A stretch of DNA of 39,325 nt from Oscillospiraceae bacterium (GTDB lineage Bacteria; Bacillota; Clostridia; UMGS1810), in assembly GCA_015068565.1 (NCBI GenBank), contig SVKG01000002.1:1-39325 (forward strand), given 5' to 3'. Below, piece after piece: positions 14,764-24,074 of the stretch; position 1 is the stretch's first letter; each line of letters begins with the position of its first letter. The notes below the pieces were generated by a model. The model searched no databases. It was not told where the DNA came from and worked only from the letters and a program-made list of their open reading frames with translations. The translations under genes and the position numbers were made by a program.

Positions 14764-14792
14764 ATTATACACCAACACAAAAAGTTTGTCTA
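14764..14792 (-). promoter_or_regulatory. Sigma-A promoter for pyrC-FHA-SEDS
   Basis: On the - strand TAGACA (14787-14792) and TATAAT (14764-14769) are separated by 17 nt, ending 29 bp before the pyrC ATG. It directly follows the terminator of the upstream phosphatase gene. Confidence 0.85.
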
Positions 14793-14794
14793 TA

Positions 14795-14825
14795 CAAAAA
14801 GTCCGCTGCTATGCGGACTTTTTGG
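14795..14825 (-). terminator. Terminator after the phosphatase gene
   Basis: AAAAAGTCCGC (14796-14806) pairs with GCGGACTTTTT (14813-14823) around a 6-nt TGCTAT loop. On the - strand it lies just behind the stop codon and ends in T5. The stem sequence is the same as in the terminator at 15377. Confidence 0.93.
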
Positions 14826-14826
14826 A

Positions 14827-15288
14827 TTATTTTTGTTCGTTCTCTATGTATCTCAAAAGTCCTCTGCAACCTGCCAGGACATCTTTATATGTTCTGTCAA
14901 AATCTCCTGTGTACCAAGGGTCTGCCACATCCTCGTGAGAGGAAGCAAATTCAAGTAATTTATATACTTTTTTCTCCTTATCTTCACCTACAATCCGCAA
15001 GGTGTTACGTACATTTGCGCTATCCATACACACCAGATAATCGTATTTTGCGTAGTCGGATTTTTCCAGATGTACTGCGCGTTTATCGGCGTATGATATG
15101 CCGAAGGAGTCTAAGATTTTTGCCGTTCCGTAATGCACGGGGTTTCCTATTTCCTCATAACTCGTAGCGGCAGATGCTACATAGAATTTATCACTTGTCC
15201 CTGATTTTTGCACCATATCCTTAAAAACAAATTCCGCCATGGGACTTCGGCATATATTGCCGTGGCATATAAATAAAATTCTTATCAT
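14827..15288 (-). CDS. Low-molecular-weight protein tyrosine phosphatase
   Basis: 153 residues from the ATG at 15288; the frame is open to 15336, but that lies beyond the -10 box and is rejected. The phosphate loop CHGNICRSP (CX5R-S) is at residues 8-16 and the general-acid loop DPWYTGDF near residue 115; both are intact, so an active enzyme is expected. It could act on phosphotyrosine proteins, for instance in polysaccharide control, or on phosphoarginine as in YwlE-type members. It is monocistronic, with its own promoter and a terminator on each side. Confidence 0.93.
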   Translation of the reverse strand: MIRILFICHGNICRSPMAEFVFKDMVQKSGTSDKFYVASAATSYEEIGNPVHYGTAKILDSFGISYADKRAVHLEKSDYAKYDYLVCMDSANVRNTLRIVGEDKEKKVYKLLEFASSHEDVADPWYTGDFDRTYKDVLAGCRGLLRYIENEQK

Positions 15289-15334
15289 AACTTCACCCGT
15301 CAATATATTCTGTAAGAGTATCTTTATCAAGTTC

Positions 15335-15363
15335 ATTATACATTACAGGCAGAATTTTGTCCA
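15335..15363 (-). promoter_or_regulatory. Sigma-A promoter for the phosphatase gene
   Basis: On the - strand TGGACA (15358-15363), 17 nt, TATAAT (15335-15340). Transcription would start near 15328, which supports the ATG at 15288 over the upstream in-frame ATG. Confidence 0.85.
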
Positions 15364-15375
15364 CAAAAAATCAAG

Positions 15376-15405
15376 AAAAAAGTCCGCATCAAAGCGGACT
15401 TTTTC
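15376..15405 (-). terminator. Terminator after gpmI
   Basis: AAAAAGTCCGC (15377-15387) pairs with GCGGACTTTTT (15394-15404) around ATCAAA, immediately behind the gpmI stop on the - strand. The arms are identical to those at 14796-14823 but the loop differs. Confidence 0.93.
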
Positions 15406-15407
15406 AA

Positions 15408-16937
15408 TTATTTTACTATAATGCTCTCGCCGGTCATTTCGGCAGGTTTGGCCACGCCCATAATATCGAGCATTGTGGGTGCAAGGTCTGCCAGTCTGCC
15501 TGTTTTGAGTTTTACATCGCCCATACCGGTAAGGATAAGAGGAACAACATTAGTGCTGTGGGCAGTGAACACATCGCCTGTGGCGGGGTCTGTCATCTGC
15601 TCCGCGTTACCGTGGTCAGCAGTGATAAGCATAACGCCGCCCATCTCCTCAACCTTTGCAGCAATCTTACCTACGCAGGTATCAACCGCCTCAACAGCAG
15701 CAACGGCAGCCTCCATAACACCTGTATGGCCTACCATATCGCAGTTTGCATAGTTTAAAATAACAACGTCGTATTTATTGGTGTCGAGGGCTTCGAGGAG
15801 TTTGTCTGTAACTTCGTAAGCACTCATCTCAGGCTGCATATCGTATGTGGCAACCTTGGGTGATGCAACAAGTATTCTGTCCTCGCCCTCGTAGGTTTTC
15901 TCTACGCCGCCGTTAAAGAAAAATGTTACATGCGCATACTTCTCGGTTTCGGCGATACGGAGTTGTTTGAGTCCAAGTTTACTGATATATTCGCCAAAGG
16001 TGTTGACAAGTTTCTGTGGTTTGAAAGCAACCTCTACATTGGGCATTGAAGCATCGTACTGTGTCATACATACATAGTAAAGGTCTTTCTTCTCCCTCTC
16101 AAAGCCGTTAAATTCATCATCAACTAATGTCCTTGTGATTTCACGGGCTCTGTCAGGTCTGAAATTGAAGAAAATTACAGAGTCGCCCGATGCAATCTTA
16201 CCTGTGGGCTGACCGTCTTTTGTAATAACGGTGGGCACAACAAATTCGTCAGTAACATCGTTATTATAAGAATTTTCAATAGCGGTAACGGCTGAATCAC
16301 ACATCTCACCAACGCCGTTAACCATAGCATCGTATGCTTTGGAAACTCTTTCCCAACGGTTATCTCTGTCCATAGCATAATATCTGCCCATTACAGTTGC
16401 AATCTCACCAACGCCGATTTCGCGGATTTTAGCAACCAGGCTCTTGGCAAAATCTACACCGCTTGTGGGGGAAACATCACGTCCGTCAAGGAAACAATGT
16501 ATATAAACTTTGTCAAGGCCTTTCTGCTTGGCAAGTCTTATGGTCGCATAAAGGTGCTCTATATGGCTATGAACACCGCCGTCAGACAAAAGACCCATAA
16601 TGTGGAGAGCACTGCCCTTTGCCACACAGTTATCACAAGCGCCGTTGAGGGCTTCGTTAGTAAAGAAATCCCCGTCGCTTATTGACTTGGTTATTCTGGT
16701 GAGTTCCTGATACACAATTGCACCTGCGCCGATATTGGTATGTCCAACCTCGCTGTTGCCCATCTGTCCGTCGGGGAGGCCTACATCCATACCACTTGCA
16801 TGAATAACTGTGGTGGGGTTTTGCTCCATCAGTTTATCAAGATTGGGGGTTTTTGCGGCAAGTACTGCATTACCCTCTGTTAAATCGCTTTTACCGTATC
16901 CGTCAAGGATTGCAAGTACGATAGGTTTTTTACTCAT
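15408..16937 (-). CDS. gpmI: 2,3-bisphosphoglycerate-independent phosphoglycerate mutase
   Basis: 509 residues from the ATG at 16937, the standard length; the frame is open further but the family start [15 protein letters not shown] fits here. It interconverts 3- and 2-phosphoglycerate using two Mn ions. Asp12 lies in LDGYG and the phosphorylated Ser62 in [16 protein letters not shown]. Further motifs are [39 protein letters not shown] and [10 protein letters not shown], all metal or substrate ligands. It is the last gene of pgk-tpiA-gpmI, with a hairpin in the gap before it and a terminator behind it. Confidence 0.98.
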   Translation of the reverse strand: MSKKPIVLAILDGYGKSDLTEGNAVLAAKTPNLDKLMEQNPTTVIHASGMDVGLPDGQMGNSEVGHTNIGAGAIVYQELTRITKSISDGDFFTNEALNGACDNCVAKGSALHIMGLLSDGGVHSHIEHLYATIRLAKQKGLDKVYIHCFLDGRDVSPTSGVDFAKSLVAKIREIGVGEIATVMGRYYAMDRDNRWERVSKAYDAMVNGVGEMCDSAVTAIENSYNNDVTDEFVVPTVITKDGQPTGKIASGDSVIFFNFRPDRAREITRTLVDDEFNGFEREKKDLYYVCMTQYDASMPNVEVAFKPQKLVNTFGEYISKLGLKQLRIAETEKYAHVTFFFNGGVEKTYEGEDRILVASPKVATYDMQPEMSAYEVTDKLLEALDTNKYDVVILNYANCDMVGHTGVMEAAVAAVEAVDTCVGKIAAKVEEMGGVMLITADHGNAEQMTDPATGDVFTAHSTNVVPLILTGMGDVKLKTGRLADLAPTMLDIMGVAKPAEMTGESIIVK

Positions 16938-16975
16938 AATAAATCTGCCTTTCTTTATCATATCGCTACACAAAT

Positions 16976-17002
16976 ATAGGGGAAGTTTCAAACTACCCCT
17001 AC
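16976..17002 (-). other. Intercistronic hairpin between tpiA and gpmI
   Basis: TAGGGG (16977-16982) pairs with CCCCTA (16996-17001), with a further AGTT/AACT pairing inside. No T run follows in the direction of transcription, so it is more likely an mRNA stability or processing element than a terminator. Confidence 0.5.
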
Positions 17003-17022
17003 ATTCTGCCTTTTTATTATTG

Positions 17023-17769
17023 TCAACTGTTTACTATTACGCCAAAATCCTCTGCTTTAAGACTTGCACCGCCAACGAGTCCGCCGTCGATATCTTCTTT
17101 GGCAAAGAGTTCTGCGCTGTTTTTGGCATTAACGCTGCCGCCGTACTGGATGGTAACTGCCTCAGCTGCATCTGCACCGAATACTTCGCAAACTGTTTCG
17201 CGGATTTTAGCACATACTTCCTGCGCCTGATCGCTTGTGGCGGTCTTGCCTGTGCCAATAGCCCAGATGGGTTCGTATGCGATTATTGTTTTCTTAACCT
17301 GCTCTGCACTCAGACCGAGAAGGGCAATCTTTGTCTGCATACTAACAAGGTCATTTGTTATGCCCTGTTCTCTCTGCTCTAAACTTTCACCTACACAAAC
17401 GATAGGAATAAGACCGTGTTCAAACGCCTTTTTAACTTTGAGGTTAACGGTTTCATCAGTTTCGGCAAAATACTGTCTGCGTTCGCTATGACCGATGATA
17501 ACATATTTAACGCCGAGTTCTGTAAGCATTGAAGGTGCAATCTCGCCTGTGAAAGCGCCGCTTTCTTCATAGTACATATTCTGTGCGCCAACGGAGATGT
17601 TGGAACCCTCACACGCTTTAACAGCCTCGCTGAGTGATGTATAAGGAACACAGATAACACAATCATTCTTTGCTCCTGCTACCAAGGGTTTGAGTTCTTC
17701 GATAAGTTTAACTGTTTCTGCCGGAGTTTTATTCATTTTCCAGTTTCCTGCAACTGTGATTTTTCTCAT
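17023..17769 (-). CDS. tpiA: Triosephosphate isomerase
   Basis: 248 residues from the ATG at 17769, which has GGAGG 9 bp upstream; the longer frame to 17826 lacks family similarity. It interconverts dihydroxyacetone phosphate and glyceraldehyde 3-phosphate. The active site is complete: AGNWKMN with Lys11, [11 protein letters not shown] with the electrophilic His, [14 protein letters not shown] with the catalytic Glu and flexible loop, and YGGSVN / GGLVGGASL for phosphate. It is the middle gene of the glycolytic operon, with hairpins in the gaps on both sides. Confidence 0.98.
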   Translation of the reverse strand: MRKITVAGNWKMNKTPAETVKLIEELKPLVAGAKNDCVICVPYTSLSEAVKACEGSNISVGAQNMYYEESGAFTGEIAPSMLTELGVKYVIIGHSERRQYFAETDETVNLKVKKAFEHGLIPIVCVGESLEQREQGITNDLVSMQTKIALLGLSAEQVKKTIIAYEPIWAIGTGKTATSDQAQEVCAKIRETVCEVFGADAAEAVTIQYGGSVNAKNSAELFAKEDIDGGLVGGASLKAEDFGVIVNS

Positions 17770-17799
17770 TTTGTTAGTCCTCCAAATGTTATTTTCAAA

Positions 17800-17828
17800 C
17801 ATTGCCCTTCCGTTAAGAAAGGGCAATG
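17800..17828 (-). other. Intercistronic hairpin between pgk and tpiA
   Basis: A 10-bp perfect inverted repeat, CATTGCCCTT / AAGGGCAATG, with a 9-nt loop lies between pgk and the tpiA ribosome binding site. Downstream on the - strand is TTTGAAAATA, too weak for a strong terminator. It could act as a 3' stabiliser for pgk or a partial terminator. Confidence 0.6.
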
Positions 17829-17845
17829 GGGTTTTAAGATATAGA

Positions 17846-19030
17846 TTATTTATCGTTCAATGCTGCGATACCGGGGAGTTCAATACCCTCCAAAAATTCC
17901 AGAGACGCGCCGCCGCCGGTTGAGATATGAGTCATCTTATCTGCAAAGCCGAGCTGCTCTACTGCTGCTGCACTGTCGCCGCCGCCGATGATTGTGATAG
18001 CATCAGCCTCTGCAACTGCTCTTGCAATTTCCTTGGTACCGTTAGCGAATGCGGGCATTTCGAATACACCCATAGGACCGTTCCAGATAACAGTCTTGGC
18101 TTTTTTGATAACCTCAGAGAAGAGTTCGATTGTTTTGGGACCGATATCCATACCCATGAAATCATCGGGAATCTGCTCGGATGCAACAACTTTGTGTTCT
18201 GCATCTGCTTTGAACTCTGCTGCCACAACATTTTCGATGGGGAGAATGAGTTCTACACCCTTCTGCTGTGCCTTTTCCATAAGGCTGCGGGCGAGGTCAA
18301 GTTTTTCTACTTCGCAGATGGAAGTACCTACACCGTAACCTTTTGCTGCGAGGAATGTATATGCCATACCGCCGCCGATAATGAGATAATCAACTTTTTC
18401 AAGAAGATTTTCGATTACACCGATTTTGTCAGAAACCTTTGCACCGCCGAGGATTGCAACGAAGGGGCGCTCGGGGTTTGACAATGCCTTACCCATAACC
18501 TCAATCTCTTTCTGGATAAGATATCCGCATACTGCGGGGATGTATGCTGCAACACCTGCAGTAGATGCATGAGCACGGTGTGCTGTACCGAATGCATCAT
18601 TTACATATACTTCTGCAAAATCAGCAAGTTTTTTAGCAAATTCGGGATCGTTCTTTTCTTCTTCTTTATGATAACGTACGTTTTCAAGAAGAACGATTTC
18701 TCCGTCTTTAAGTTCTGCTACACATTTAGCAGCGCTTTCGCCGATAACATCCTCTGCCATCTTAACTTCCTGACCGAGAAGTTCTGAAAGTCTTGCCGCA
18801 ACAGGTTTAAGGCTGTACTTTTCGTTGAATTCGCCCTTCGGTCTGCCAAGGTGTGAGCAAAGAATAACCTTTGCACCCTCTTTAACCAGATACTTGATTG
18901 TGGGAAGCGCACCGATAAGTCTGTTCTCGTCGGTAATCTTCTTTTCCTCGTTAAGGGGAACGTTGAAGTCGCAACGAACGAGTACGCGTTTGCCGCCTAC
19001 GGCGATATCCTCAATAGTTTTCTTGTTCAT
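17846..19030 (-). CDS. pgk: Phosphoglycerate kinase
   Basis: 394 residues, the normal length. It makes ATP from 1,3-bisphosphoglycerate and ADP. Visible are [12 protein letters not shown], the substrate-binding [53 protein letters not shown], and the nucleotide-binding [13 protein letters not shown] with [18 protein letters not shown] precedes the ATG. It leads the operon pgk-tpiA-gpmI. The gap gene that often comes first in Firmicute glycolytic operons is not upstream: mutS2 is there. Confidence 0.98.
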   Translation of the reverse strand: MNKKTIEDIAVGGKRVLVRCDFNVPLNEEKKITDENRLIGALPTIKYLVKEGAKVILCSHLGRPKGEFNEKYSLKPVAARLSELLGQEVKMAEDVIGESAAKCVAELKDGEIVLLENVRYHKEEEKNDPEFAKKLADFAEVYVNDAFGTAHRAHASTAGVAAYIPAVCGYLIQKEIEVMGKALSNPERPFVAILGGAKVSDKIGVIENLLEKVDYLIIGGGMAYTFLAAKGYGVGTSICEVEKLDLARSLMEKAQQKGVELILPIENVVAAEFKADAEHKVVASEQIPDDFMGMDIGPKTIELFSEVIKKAKTVIWNGPMGVFEMPAFANGTKEIARAVAEADAITIIGGGDSAAAVEQLGFADKMTHISTGGGASLEFLEGIELPGIAALNDK

Positions 19031-19112
19031 AATTTTATCTCCATTCCCGCATATCTTCTATGCGTAATAATAATAGCAAAAAATATTATATATATTTTTT
19101 CCATACACAGTT

Positions 19113-19141
19113 ATTTTACTCTATTTATACACATTTTGCAA
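19113..19141 (-). promoter_or_regulatory. Sigma-A promoter for the pgk operon
   Basis: On the - strand TTGCAA (19136-19141), 17 nt, TAAAAT (19113-19118), about 80 bp before the pgk ATG. An AT-rich leader follows. mutS2, which ends at 19187, has no clear terminator, so some read-through into pgk is possible. Confidence 0.75.
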
Positions 19142-19186
19142 GTAAAATTTTTAAATTTGTTAATTTATTATCAATCTTTTGCCCTG

Positions 19187-21532
19187 CTATTTAAGTTCGG
19201 CTATGGTGACACCCGAATCTCCCTCGCCAAAGGAGCCTAAACGGAAGGATTTAACACGTTTATGTTTCCTTAAATACGACTGGATTCCGCCACGGAGAAC
19301 GCCTGTGCCCTTTCCGTGGATTATGCGGACCTCGTGCAGTGATGAAAGAACAGCATCATCAATGAATTTATCAACCATCATTATAGCGGTTTCAAGGTCT
19401 TGTCCGCGAAGGTCAATCTCTGTGCCTACCATCATACTCTTAATCTCACCCCGTGCTTTTATACCGCTTTTTACAGGGTCGGGTTTGGCGGAGACGGTAC
19501 GGAGTTGGCTTAAATTGAGTTTCATTTTCATAATGCCGACATTGACTACAAGGTTACCCTTATTATCAGGCAAGGTAACAACTGTACCGTTCTGATTGAG
19601 ATGCGGTATGGATACCTCCTGACCGAGTTGAACACTTTTGGGCGGTTTCCCCGCCTGAGTGCCGGGGGATGAGGTTACATTATGCTTTTTACTGTCCGCT
19701 ATTACCTGCTGACGAACCTGCTCTACCACTCTGTTGGCCTCTTTAAGGTCCTTTTTCTTCATAGCGGCGCGGATATCTGCCAGGGCAAGTTCGCTCTCTG
19801 CACGGGCTTCATCTATAATCCGACGCGCTTCCTTATGGGCATCCTCTATTATTTTATCCGTCTTTTTATCAAGGGATTTGTTCTTGTTGGAGATTCTCTC
19901 TTTCAAAAGTTCTATCTCCTGCTTATAAGCAATAGCACTATCCCTTTCTTTTTCCGTATCACGACGTGCCGTTTCGAGGCTTGAAAGGACATCCTCGAAC
20001 TTAATATTATCCCCTGCTATGCGGGATTTGGCATCCTCTATTATTTTATCGCTTATGCCAAGTTTTGACGATATGGCAAAAGCATTACTCTTTCCGGGGA
20101 TACCTATAAGCAATCTGTAAGTCGGCGCGAGGGTTTCGACATCAAATTCACAGGAGGCATTCTCTACACGTGGGTTTGAAAGTGCATAGGATTTAAGTTC
20201 GCTGTAATGGGTAGTGGCTGCTGTTTTTGCGCCTTTTTTACGCACATCTTCCAGAATACTCACTGCCAACGCCGCGCCCTCAACAGGGTCTGTACCTGCA
20301 CCAAGTTCATCAAAAAGGCACAATGAACGGTAATTGACACTGTTTAATATATTAACTATATTTACCATGTGAGAAGAAAATGTACTGAGGCTCTGCTCTA
20401 TGCTTTGTTCATCGCCGATATCGGCAAACACATCGTCAAAAACAGAAATTACAGTCCCCTCTTGTGCAGTGATGTGAAGCCCCGACTGTGCCATAAGAGT
20501 CATAAGTCCAAGGGTTTTTAGCACAACGGTTTTACCGCCGGTATTGGGACCGGTTATAACAAGGGTATCGAAATCTTTGCCCAGATATATATCGGTGGGC
20601 ACTACCTTATCAACGGGAATAAGGGGGTGACGCGCTTTGCGGAGATTGATATACCCGTCATCGTTGAGTGTGGGACGAAAGGCATCGCATTTAAGAGCAA
20701 ATTTTGCCTTGGCAAATATAAGGTCAAGGTCTGCGATACAGTTGAACGTCATCTCCAAAACCTTGGCATACTGAGCAATATTGCCCGAAAGGGCTCTGAG
20801 GATTCTTTCTATCTCATCCTGTTCTTTGCTTTTTAAAAGCCTTATTTCGTTATCCGCCTCAACAACGGCTTCCGGCTCTATAAATATAGTCATACCGCTC
20901 GATGAGGTATCGTGCACAATACCTTTAATACTGCCTTTATGCTCTGCCTTAACGGGGACAACATATCTGTCGGAGCGCATCGTTATAATGGCGTCTTGAA
21001 GGTATTTGGAGTTTTTGGCAATAACACTTTGGAGTATTTCCTTAACCTTACCCTCGGAGGAGCGTATCTTTCTGCGGATAGATGCAAGTTCGCTACTTGC
21101 GGTATCGGCAACATTTGCTTCGTCGTCAATGCTTTCGAAAATCGTTTTCTCCAAGGTTTTATCATCAAAAAGTGCTTCTATATATTCTTCTATCGCCTCG
21201 CATGGGATATCGTCAGGGTAATCCTTGAATTTCCTTGCGGTTTTTAAAACCTTACCCACTCCGAGTATATCTGCCGGAGACAAAACTCCGCCCATATCCG
21301 CCCTTTTGAGAGAAGATATAACATCACCCTTACAGTAAATCGGGGGACTGCCCTTTTTAACCATAAGGTTTATAGCACAGGCGGTCTGCTCCTGCATAAG
21401 GTTTACTTCTTTTATATCAGTAGAGGGTTCGAGGCTGAGCGCACGTTCCTTTGACAGTTCAATAACAGCGTGTTCGCTGAGCATAGCCCGTATTTTATTA
21501 AATTCCAGTGTGGAGTATACCTTTTCGTTCAA
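19187..21532 (-). CDS. mutS2: MutS2 ATPase/endonuclease with Smr domain
   Basis: 781 residues, the usual size. MutS2 acts against homologous recombination in some species and, in Firmicutes, on collided ribosomes. The N-terminal core lacks a mismatch-recognition domain, as expected. Walker A GPNTGGKT is near residue 328, LFDELGAGTDPVEG is the Walker B, and IGIPGKSNAF follows. A charged coiled coil and KOW-like stretch precede the C-terminal Smr domain with DLRGQDLE (about residue 704) and IIHGKGTGVLRG (about residue 736), so the nuclease motifs look intact. The start is TTG with GGGGGA upstream; no ATG fits. It follows rdgB by 28 bp and is probably cotranscribed. Confidence 0.96.
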   Translation of the reverse strand: MNEKVYSTLEFNKIRAMLSEHAVIELSKERALSLEPSTDIKEVNLMQEQTACAINLMVKKGSPPIYCKGDVISSLKRADMGGVLSPADILGVGKVLKTARKFKDYPDDIPCEAIEEYIEALFDDKTLEKTIFESIDDEANVADTASSELASIRRKIRSSEGKVKEILQSVIAKNSKYLQDAIITMRSDRYVVPVKAEHKGSIKGIVHDTSSSGMTIFIEPEAVVEADNEIRLLKSKEQDEIERILRALSGNIAQYAKVLEMTFNCIADLDLIFAKAKFALKCDAFRPTLNDDGYINLRKARHPLIPVDKVVPTDIYLGKDFDTLVITGPNTGGKTVVLKTLGLMTLMAQSGLHITAQEGTVISVFDDVFADIGDEQSIEQSLSTFSSHMVNIVNILNSVNYRSLCLFDELGAGTDPVEGAALAVSILEDVRKKGAKTAATTHYSELKSYALSNPRVENASCEFDVETLAPTYRLLIGIPGKSNAFAISSKLGISDKIIEDAKSRIAGDNIKFEDVLSSLETARRDTEKERDSAIAYKQEIELLKERISNKNKSLDKKTDKIIEDAHKEARRIIDEARAESELALADIRAAMKKKDLKEANRVVEQVRQQVIADSKKHNVTSSPGTQAGKPPKSVQLGQEVSIPHLNQNGTVVTLPDNKGNLVVNVGIMKMKLNLSQLRTVSAKPDPVKSGIKARGEIKSMMVGTEIDLRGQDLETAIMMVDKFIDDAVLSSLHEVRIIHGKGTGVLRGGIQSYLRKHKRVKSFRLGSFGEGDSGVTIAELK

Positions 21533-21560
21533 TGTATCATCCCCCTCTTTCAGGATAATT

Positions 21561-22133
21561 CTATTTATTTATAAATTCCGCCAACGCTTTGAGCGCTCTT
21601 GCTCTGTGGCTGATTTCGTCCTTTATACTGCTATCGAGTTCGCCGAAGGTTTTGTCATATCCATCGGGAATAAATATGGGGTCATAACCGAATCCGTTTT
21701 CACCCTTGGGTTCAAAATCAAGGGTGCCTCTTACAATACCGCTGAATATATGCTTTTCGCCGTCAGGCATAACAAGTGCAATCGCACAGTTAAACTGTGC
21801 GCCACGGGTGTCGGCGTCTTTTATTTCGTCAAGGAGTTTGTCCACCCTGTCCTCATCGGTGGCATCCTCCCCACAATAACGGGCACTGTAAATGCCGGGG
21901 GCTCCGTTTAAAGCATCAACCTCTATACCGGAATCGTCCGCAATAACTGCACAGGTAACCTTTTCGGCAATGGATTCGGCTTTAAGCATAGCATTTTCCG
22001 CAAAAGTGGTGCCGGTCTCTTCTACATCAATATTGATACCTGCCTCACCCTGACTTATAACATTATGGTCGCCCAAAATCTTTTTTATCTCTTTAATCTT
22101 GCCTTTGTTTTTGGTTGCAACTATTATATCCAT
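21561..22133 (-). CDS. rdgB: Non-canonical purine NTP pyrophosphatase (XTP/dITP; RdgB/HAM1)
   Basis: 190 residues from the ATG at 22133, chosen because GAGGT lies 7 bp upstream and the family begins IIVATKNKGKIKEI. The enzyme removes dITP, XTP and related damaged nucleotides. Motifs visible are the N-terminal ATKNKGK phosphate-binding stretch, ADDSGIEVDALNGAPGIYSARY with the catalytic Asp residues, and the C-terminal GFGYDPIF and SHRARAL. In-frame ATGs at 22169 and 22145 are less well placed. It forms a unit with mutS2. Confidence 0.96.
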   Translation of the reverse strand: MDIIVATKNKGKIKEIKKILGDHNVISQGEAGINIDVEETGTTFAENAMLKAESIAEKVTCAVIADDSGIEVDALNGAPGIYSARYCGEDATDEDRVDKLLDEIKDADTRGAQFNCAIALVMPDGEKHIFSGIVRGTLDFEPKGENGFGYDPIFIPDGYDKTFGELDSSIKDEISHRARALKALAEFINK

Positions 22134-22168
22134 AATATACCTCATTATATATTTTAATATTATATACA

Positions 22169-22197
22169 ATTATATACTTGTTTGGCGTTGCCGTCAA
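22169..22197 (-). promoter_or_regulatory. Sigma-A promoter for rdgB-mutS2
   Basis: On the - strand TTGACG (22192-22197), 17 nt, TATAAT (22169-22174), 35 bp before the rdgB ATG and just behind the tsf terminator. Because the -10 box overlaps the first in-frame ATG (22169), the shorter protein is supported. Confidence 0.88.
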
Positions 22198-22211
22198 GTT
22201 TTTGCTAAATA

Positions 22212-22237
22212 CAAAAAAGCGGCTCATAAGAGCCGCC
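22212..22237 (-). terminator. Terminator after tsf
   Basis: GCGGCTC (22219-22225) pairs with GAGCCGC (22230-22236) around ATAA; on the - strand six T follow. It ends rpsB-tsf. Confidence 0.93.
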
Positions 22238-22256
22238 TTTGACAGTTAAGATTATC

Positions 22257-23147
22257 TTATTTAACCATACTTGCAACTTCGTCAGCGAAGTTTTCGGATT
22301 TCTTTTCAAGGCCTTCGCCCTTTTCGAAACGTACATAGTCAACAAGTTTAACACCTTTTGATTCAAGGTATTTACCAACAGAGATGCTGTCGTCTTTAAC
22401 AAATGCCTGTTCAATAAGGCAGTTTGTTTCATAGAATTTATTGATTTTACCGCCAAGCATTTTTTCGATAATGTTGTCGGGTTTGTTAGCATTCTTGGGA
22501 TCTTCCTTGATCTGGGCTGTGATGATAGCCTTTTCCTTTTCAACATCCTCAGCAGGAACGCTGTCTCTGTCTTTGTACAAAGGATTGATGGCTGCAATCT
22601 GCATAGCGCAGTCTCTTGCTGCTGCGGTTGCATCATCGTTAAGGTCAGCATCTACTTTAACCATAACGCCGATTCTACCTGCCGCATGAACATAACCTAC
22701 AACGCCGCCTTCGTATCTTGCGAAACGTCTGATGTTCATATTCTCACCGATTTTTGCAATCTTTTCTGTGAGAAGGTCTTTGATTGTGATGTTGGTATCG
22801 TCAATGTATTTTGATTCCAAAAGCGCATCAACATCTGCGGGGTTTGTTGCGATAACCTGTCTTGCAACATTTTTAACGAAATCTTTGAATTCGTCGTTCT
22901 TTGCAACGAAGTCTGTTTCGGAGTTGATTTCAACCATTGCGCCTACATTGCCTTCAACGAGGATATCAACAAGACCCTCGGATGCAATTCTGCCTGCCTT
23001 TTTAGCGGCAGTAGCAAGACCTTTTTCACGCAAAAAATCAACTGCTTTATCAAAATCACCGTTTGTTTCTGTAAGGGCTTTTTTGCAGTCCATCATACCG
23101 CAACCGGTTCTCTCTCTGAGCTCTTTTACGTCTTTTGCTGTAAACAT
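22257..23147 (-). CDS. tsf: Translation elongation factor Ts
   Basis: 296 residues. EF-Ts recycles EF-Tu by releasing GDP. The N-terminal UBA-like region has VKELRERTGCGMMDCKKAL, and the core has the TDFVAKNDEFKDFV motif that contacts EF-Tu. Further family features are YVHAAGRIGVMV, a CAMQIAAINP stretch and the C-terminal VRFEKGEGLEKK. GGAGGAATAA precedes the ATG. It follows rpsB by 42 bp, the near-universal order. Confidence 0.98.
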   Translation of the reverse strand: MFTAKDVKELRERTGCGMMDCKKALTETNGDFDKAVDFLREKGLATAAKKAGRIASEGLVDILVEGNVGAMVEINSETDFVAKNDEFKDFVKNVARQVIATNPADVDALLESKYIDDTNITIKDLLTEKIAKIGENMNIRRFARYEGGVVGYVHAAGRIGVMVKVDADLNDDATAAARDCAMQIAAINPLYKDRDSVPAEDVEKEKAIITAQIKEDPKNANKPDNIIEKMLGGKINKFYETNCLIEQAFVKDDSISVGKYLESKGVKLVDYVRFEKGEGLEKKSENFADEVASMVK

Positions 23148-23189
23148 GAGTTTATTCCTCCTATTTAAAGTACAAGGGTTTGTCCTTGA

Positions 23190-23930
23190 TTATTCCTGTG
23201 TTTCTTCCACAGTTTCTTCTGCATCGTCAGATACAGTACCGAGTTGTTCACCCTGTCTGCCTTCGATAATAGCATTACCCATTGTTGAAGCGATAAGTTT
23301 TACCGCACGGATAGCGTCATCGTTACCGGGGATAACGTAATCTACTTCGTCAGGGTCACAGTTTGTATCAACAATAGCAACAATCGGAATACCCAATTTC
23401 TTTGCTTCTGCAATAGCAATCTTCTCTTTCTTGGGGTCTACAACGAACATAGCACCGGGGAGTTTTTTCATCTCTTTGATACCGCCAAGGTACTTTGTGA
23501 GTTTTTCGGCTTCGAGTTTGAGTTTGATAACTTCTTTCTTGGGAAGAAGTTCAAATGTGCCGTCTGCTTCCATCTTTTCGAGCTGATTGAGTCTTTCAAT
23601 TCTCTTTCTGATTGTCTTGAAGTTGGTCAGCATACCGCCGAGCCATCTTGCATTTACATAGTACATTCCTACTCTTTCGGCTTCTTCTTTAATAGAATCC
23701 TGAGCCTGTTTCTTTGTACCTACGAAAAGGATGTCCTCGCCGCTTTCTGCAACTTCTTTGATGAAGTTGTATGCTTCGATTACCTTTTTAACGGTTTTCT
23801 GCAAGTTGATGATGTAGATACCGTTTCTCTCTGTGAAGATGTACTCTGCCATTTTGGGGTTCCATCTTCTTGTCTGGTGTCCGAAGTGAACACCTGCTTC
23901 TAAAAGCTGTTTCATTGAAATTACTGACAT
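23190..23930 (-). CDS. rpsB: 30S ribosomal protein S2
   Basis: 246 residues from the ATG at 23930, directly behind a strong GGAGG; the longer frame to 23963 reads through this site. Typical S2 features are [63 protein letters not shown], and [24 protein letters not shown]2 joins the small subunit late and recruits S1-type proteins. The C-terminal tail is acidic ([12 protein letters not shown]). A structured leader of about 100 nt precedes it. Confidence 0.98.
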   Translation of the reverse strand: MSVISMKQLLEAGVHFGHQTRRWNPKMAEYIFTERNGIYIINLQKTVKKVIEAYNFIKEVAESGEDILFVGTKKQAQDSIKEEAERVGMYYVNARWLGGMLTNFKTIRKRIERLNQLEKMEADGTFELLPKKEVIKLKLEAEKLTKYLGGIKEMKKLPGAMFVVDPKKEKIAIAEAKKLGIPIVAIVDTNCDPDEVDYVIPGNDDAIRAVKLIASTMGNAIIEGRQGEQLGTVSDDAEETVEETQE

Positions 23931-23954
23931 TTTTTTGCCTCCTTGTTTTTTATA

Positions 23955-24020
23955 CCTCCGCATACATCACCCCATACAGGCACCTTTTTAAAGGCAACTC
24001 CCGTAAAGTCAATATGCGTG
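23955..24020 (-). promoter_or_regulatory. Structured rpsB leader, candidate S2 autoregulatory element
   Basis: In the - strand leader CGCATA (24013-24018) can pair with TATGCG (23959-23964), enclosing ACGGG (24000-24004) pairing with CCTGT (23976-23980) and an inner CCTT/AAGG hairpin. The closing stem ends next to a purine-rich GGAGG before the true ribosome binding site. A role in S2 feedback control is inference only. Confidence 0.4.
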
Positions 24021-24038
24021 TGTATTTTTTACCTGAAC

Positions 24039-24067
24039 ATTTTACCACACTTATTTTTCAAATGCAA
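24039..24067 (-). promoter_or_regulatory. Sigma-A promoter for rpsB-tsf
   Basis: On the - strand TTGCAT (24062-24067), 17 nt, TAAAAT (24039-24044). The -35 lies only 8 bp behind the stop of the upstream S41 protease gene, for which no terminator is seen. Confidence 0.78.
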
Positions 24068-24074
24068 TAGTTTT

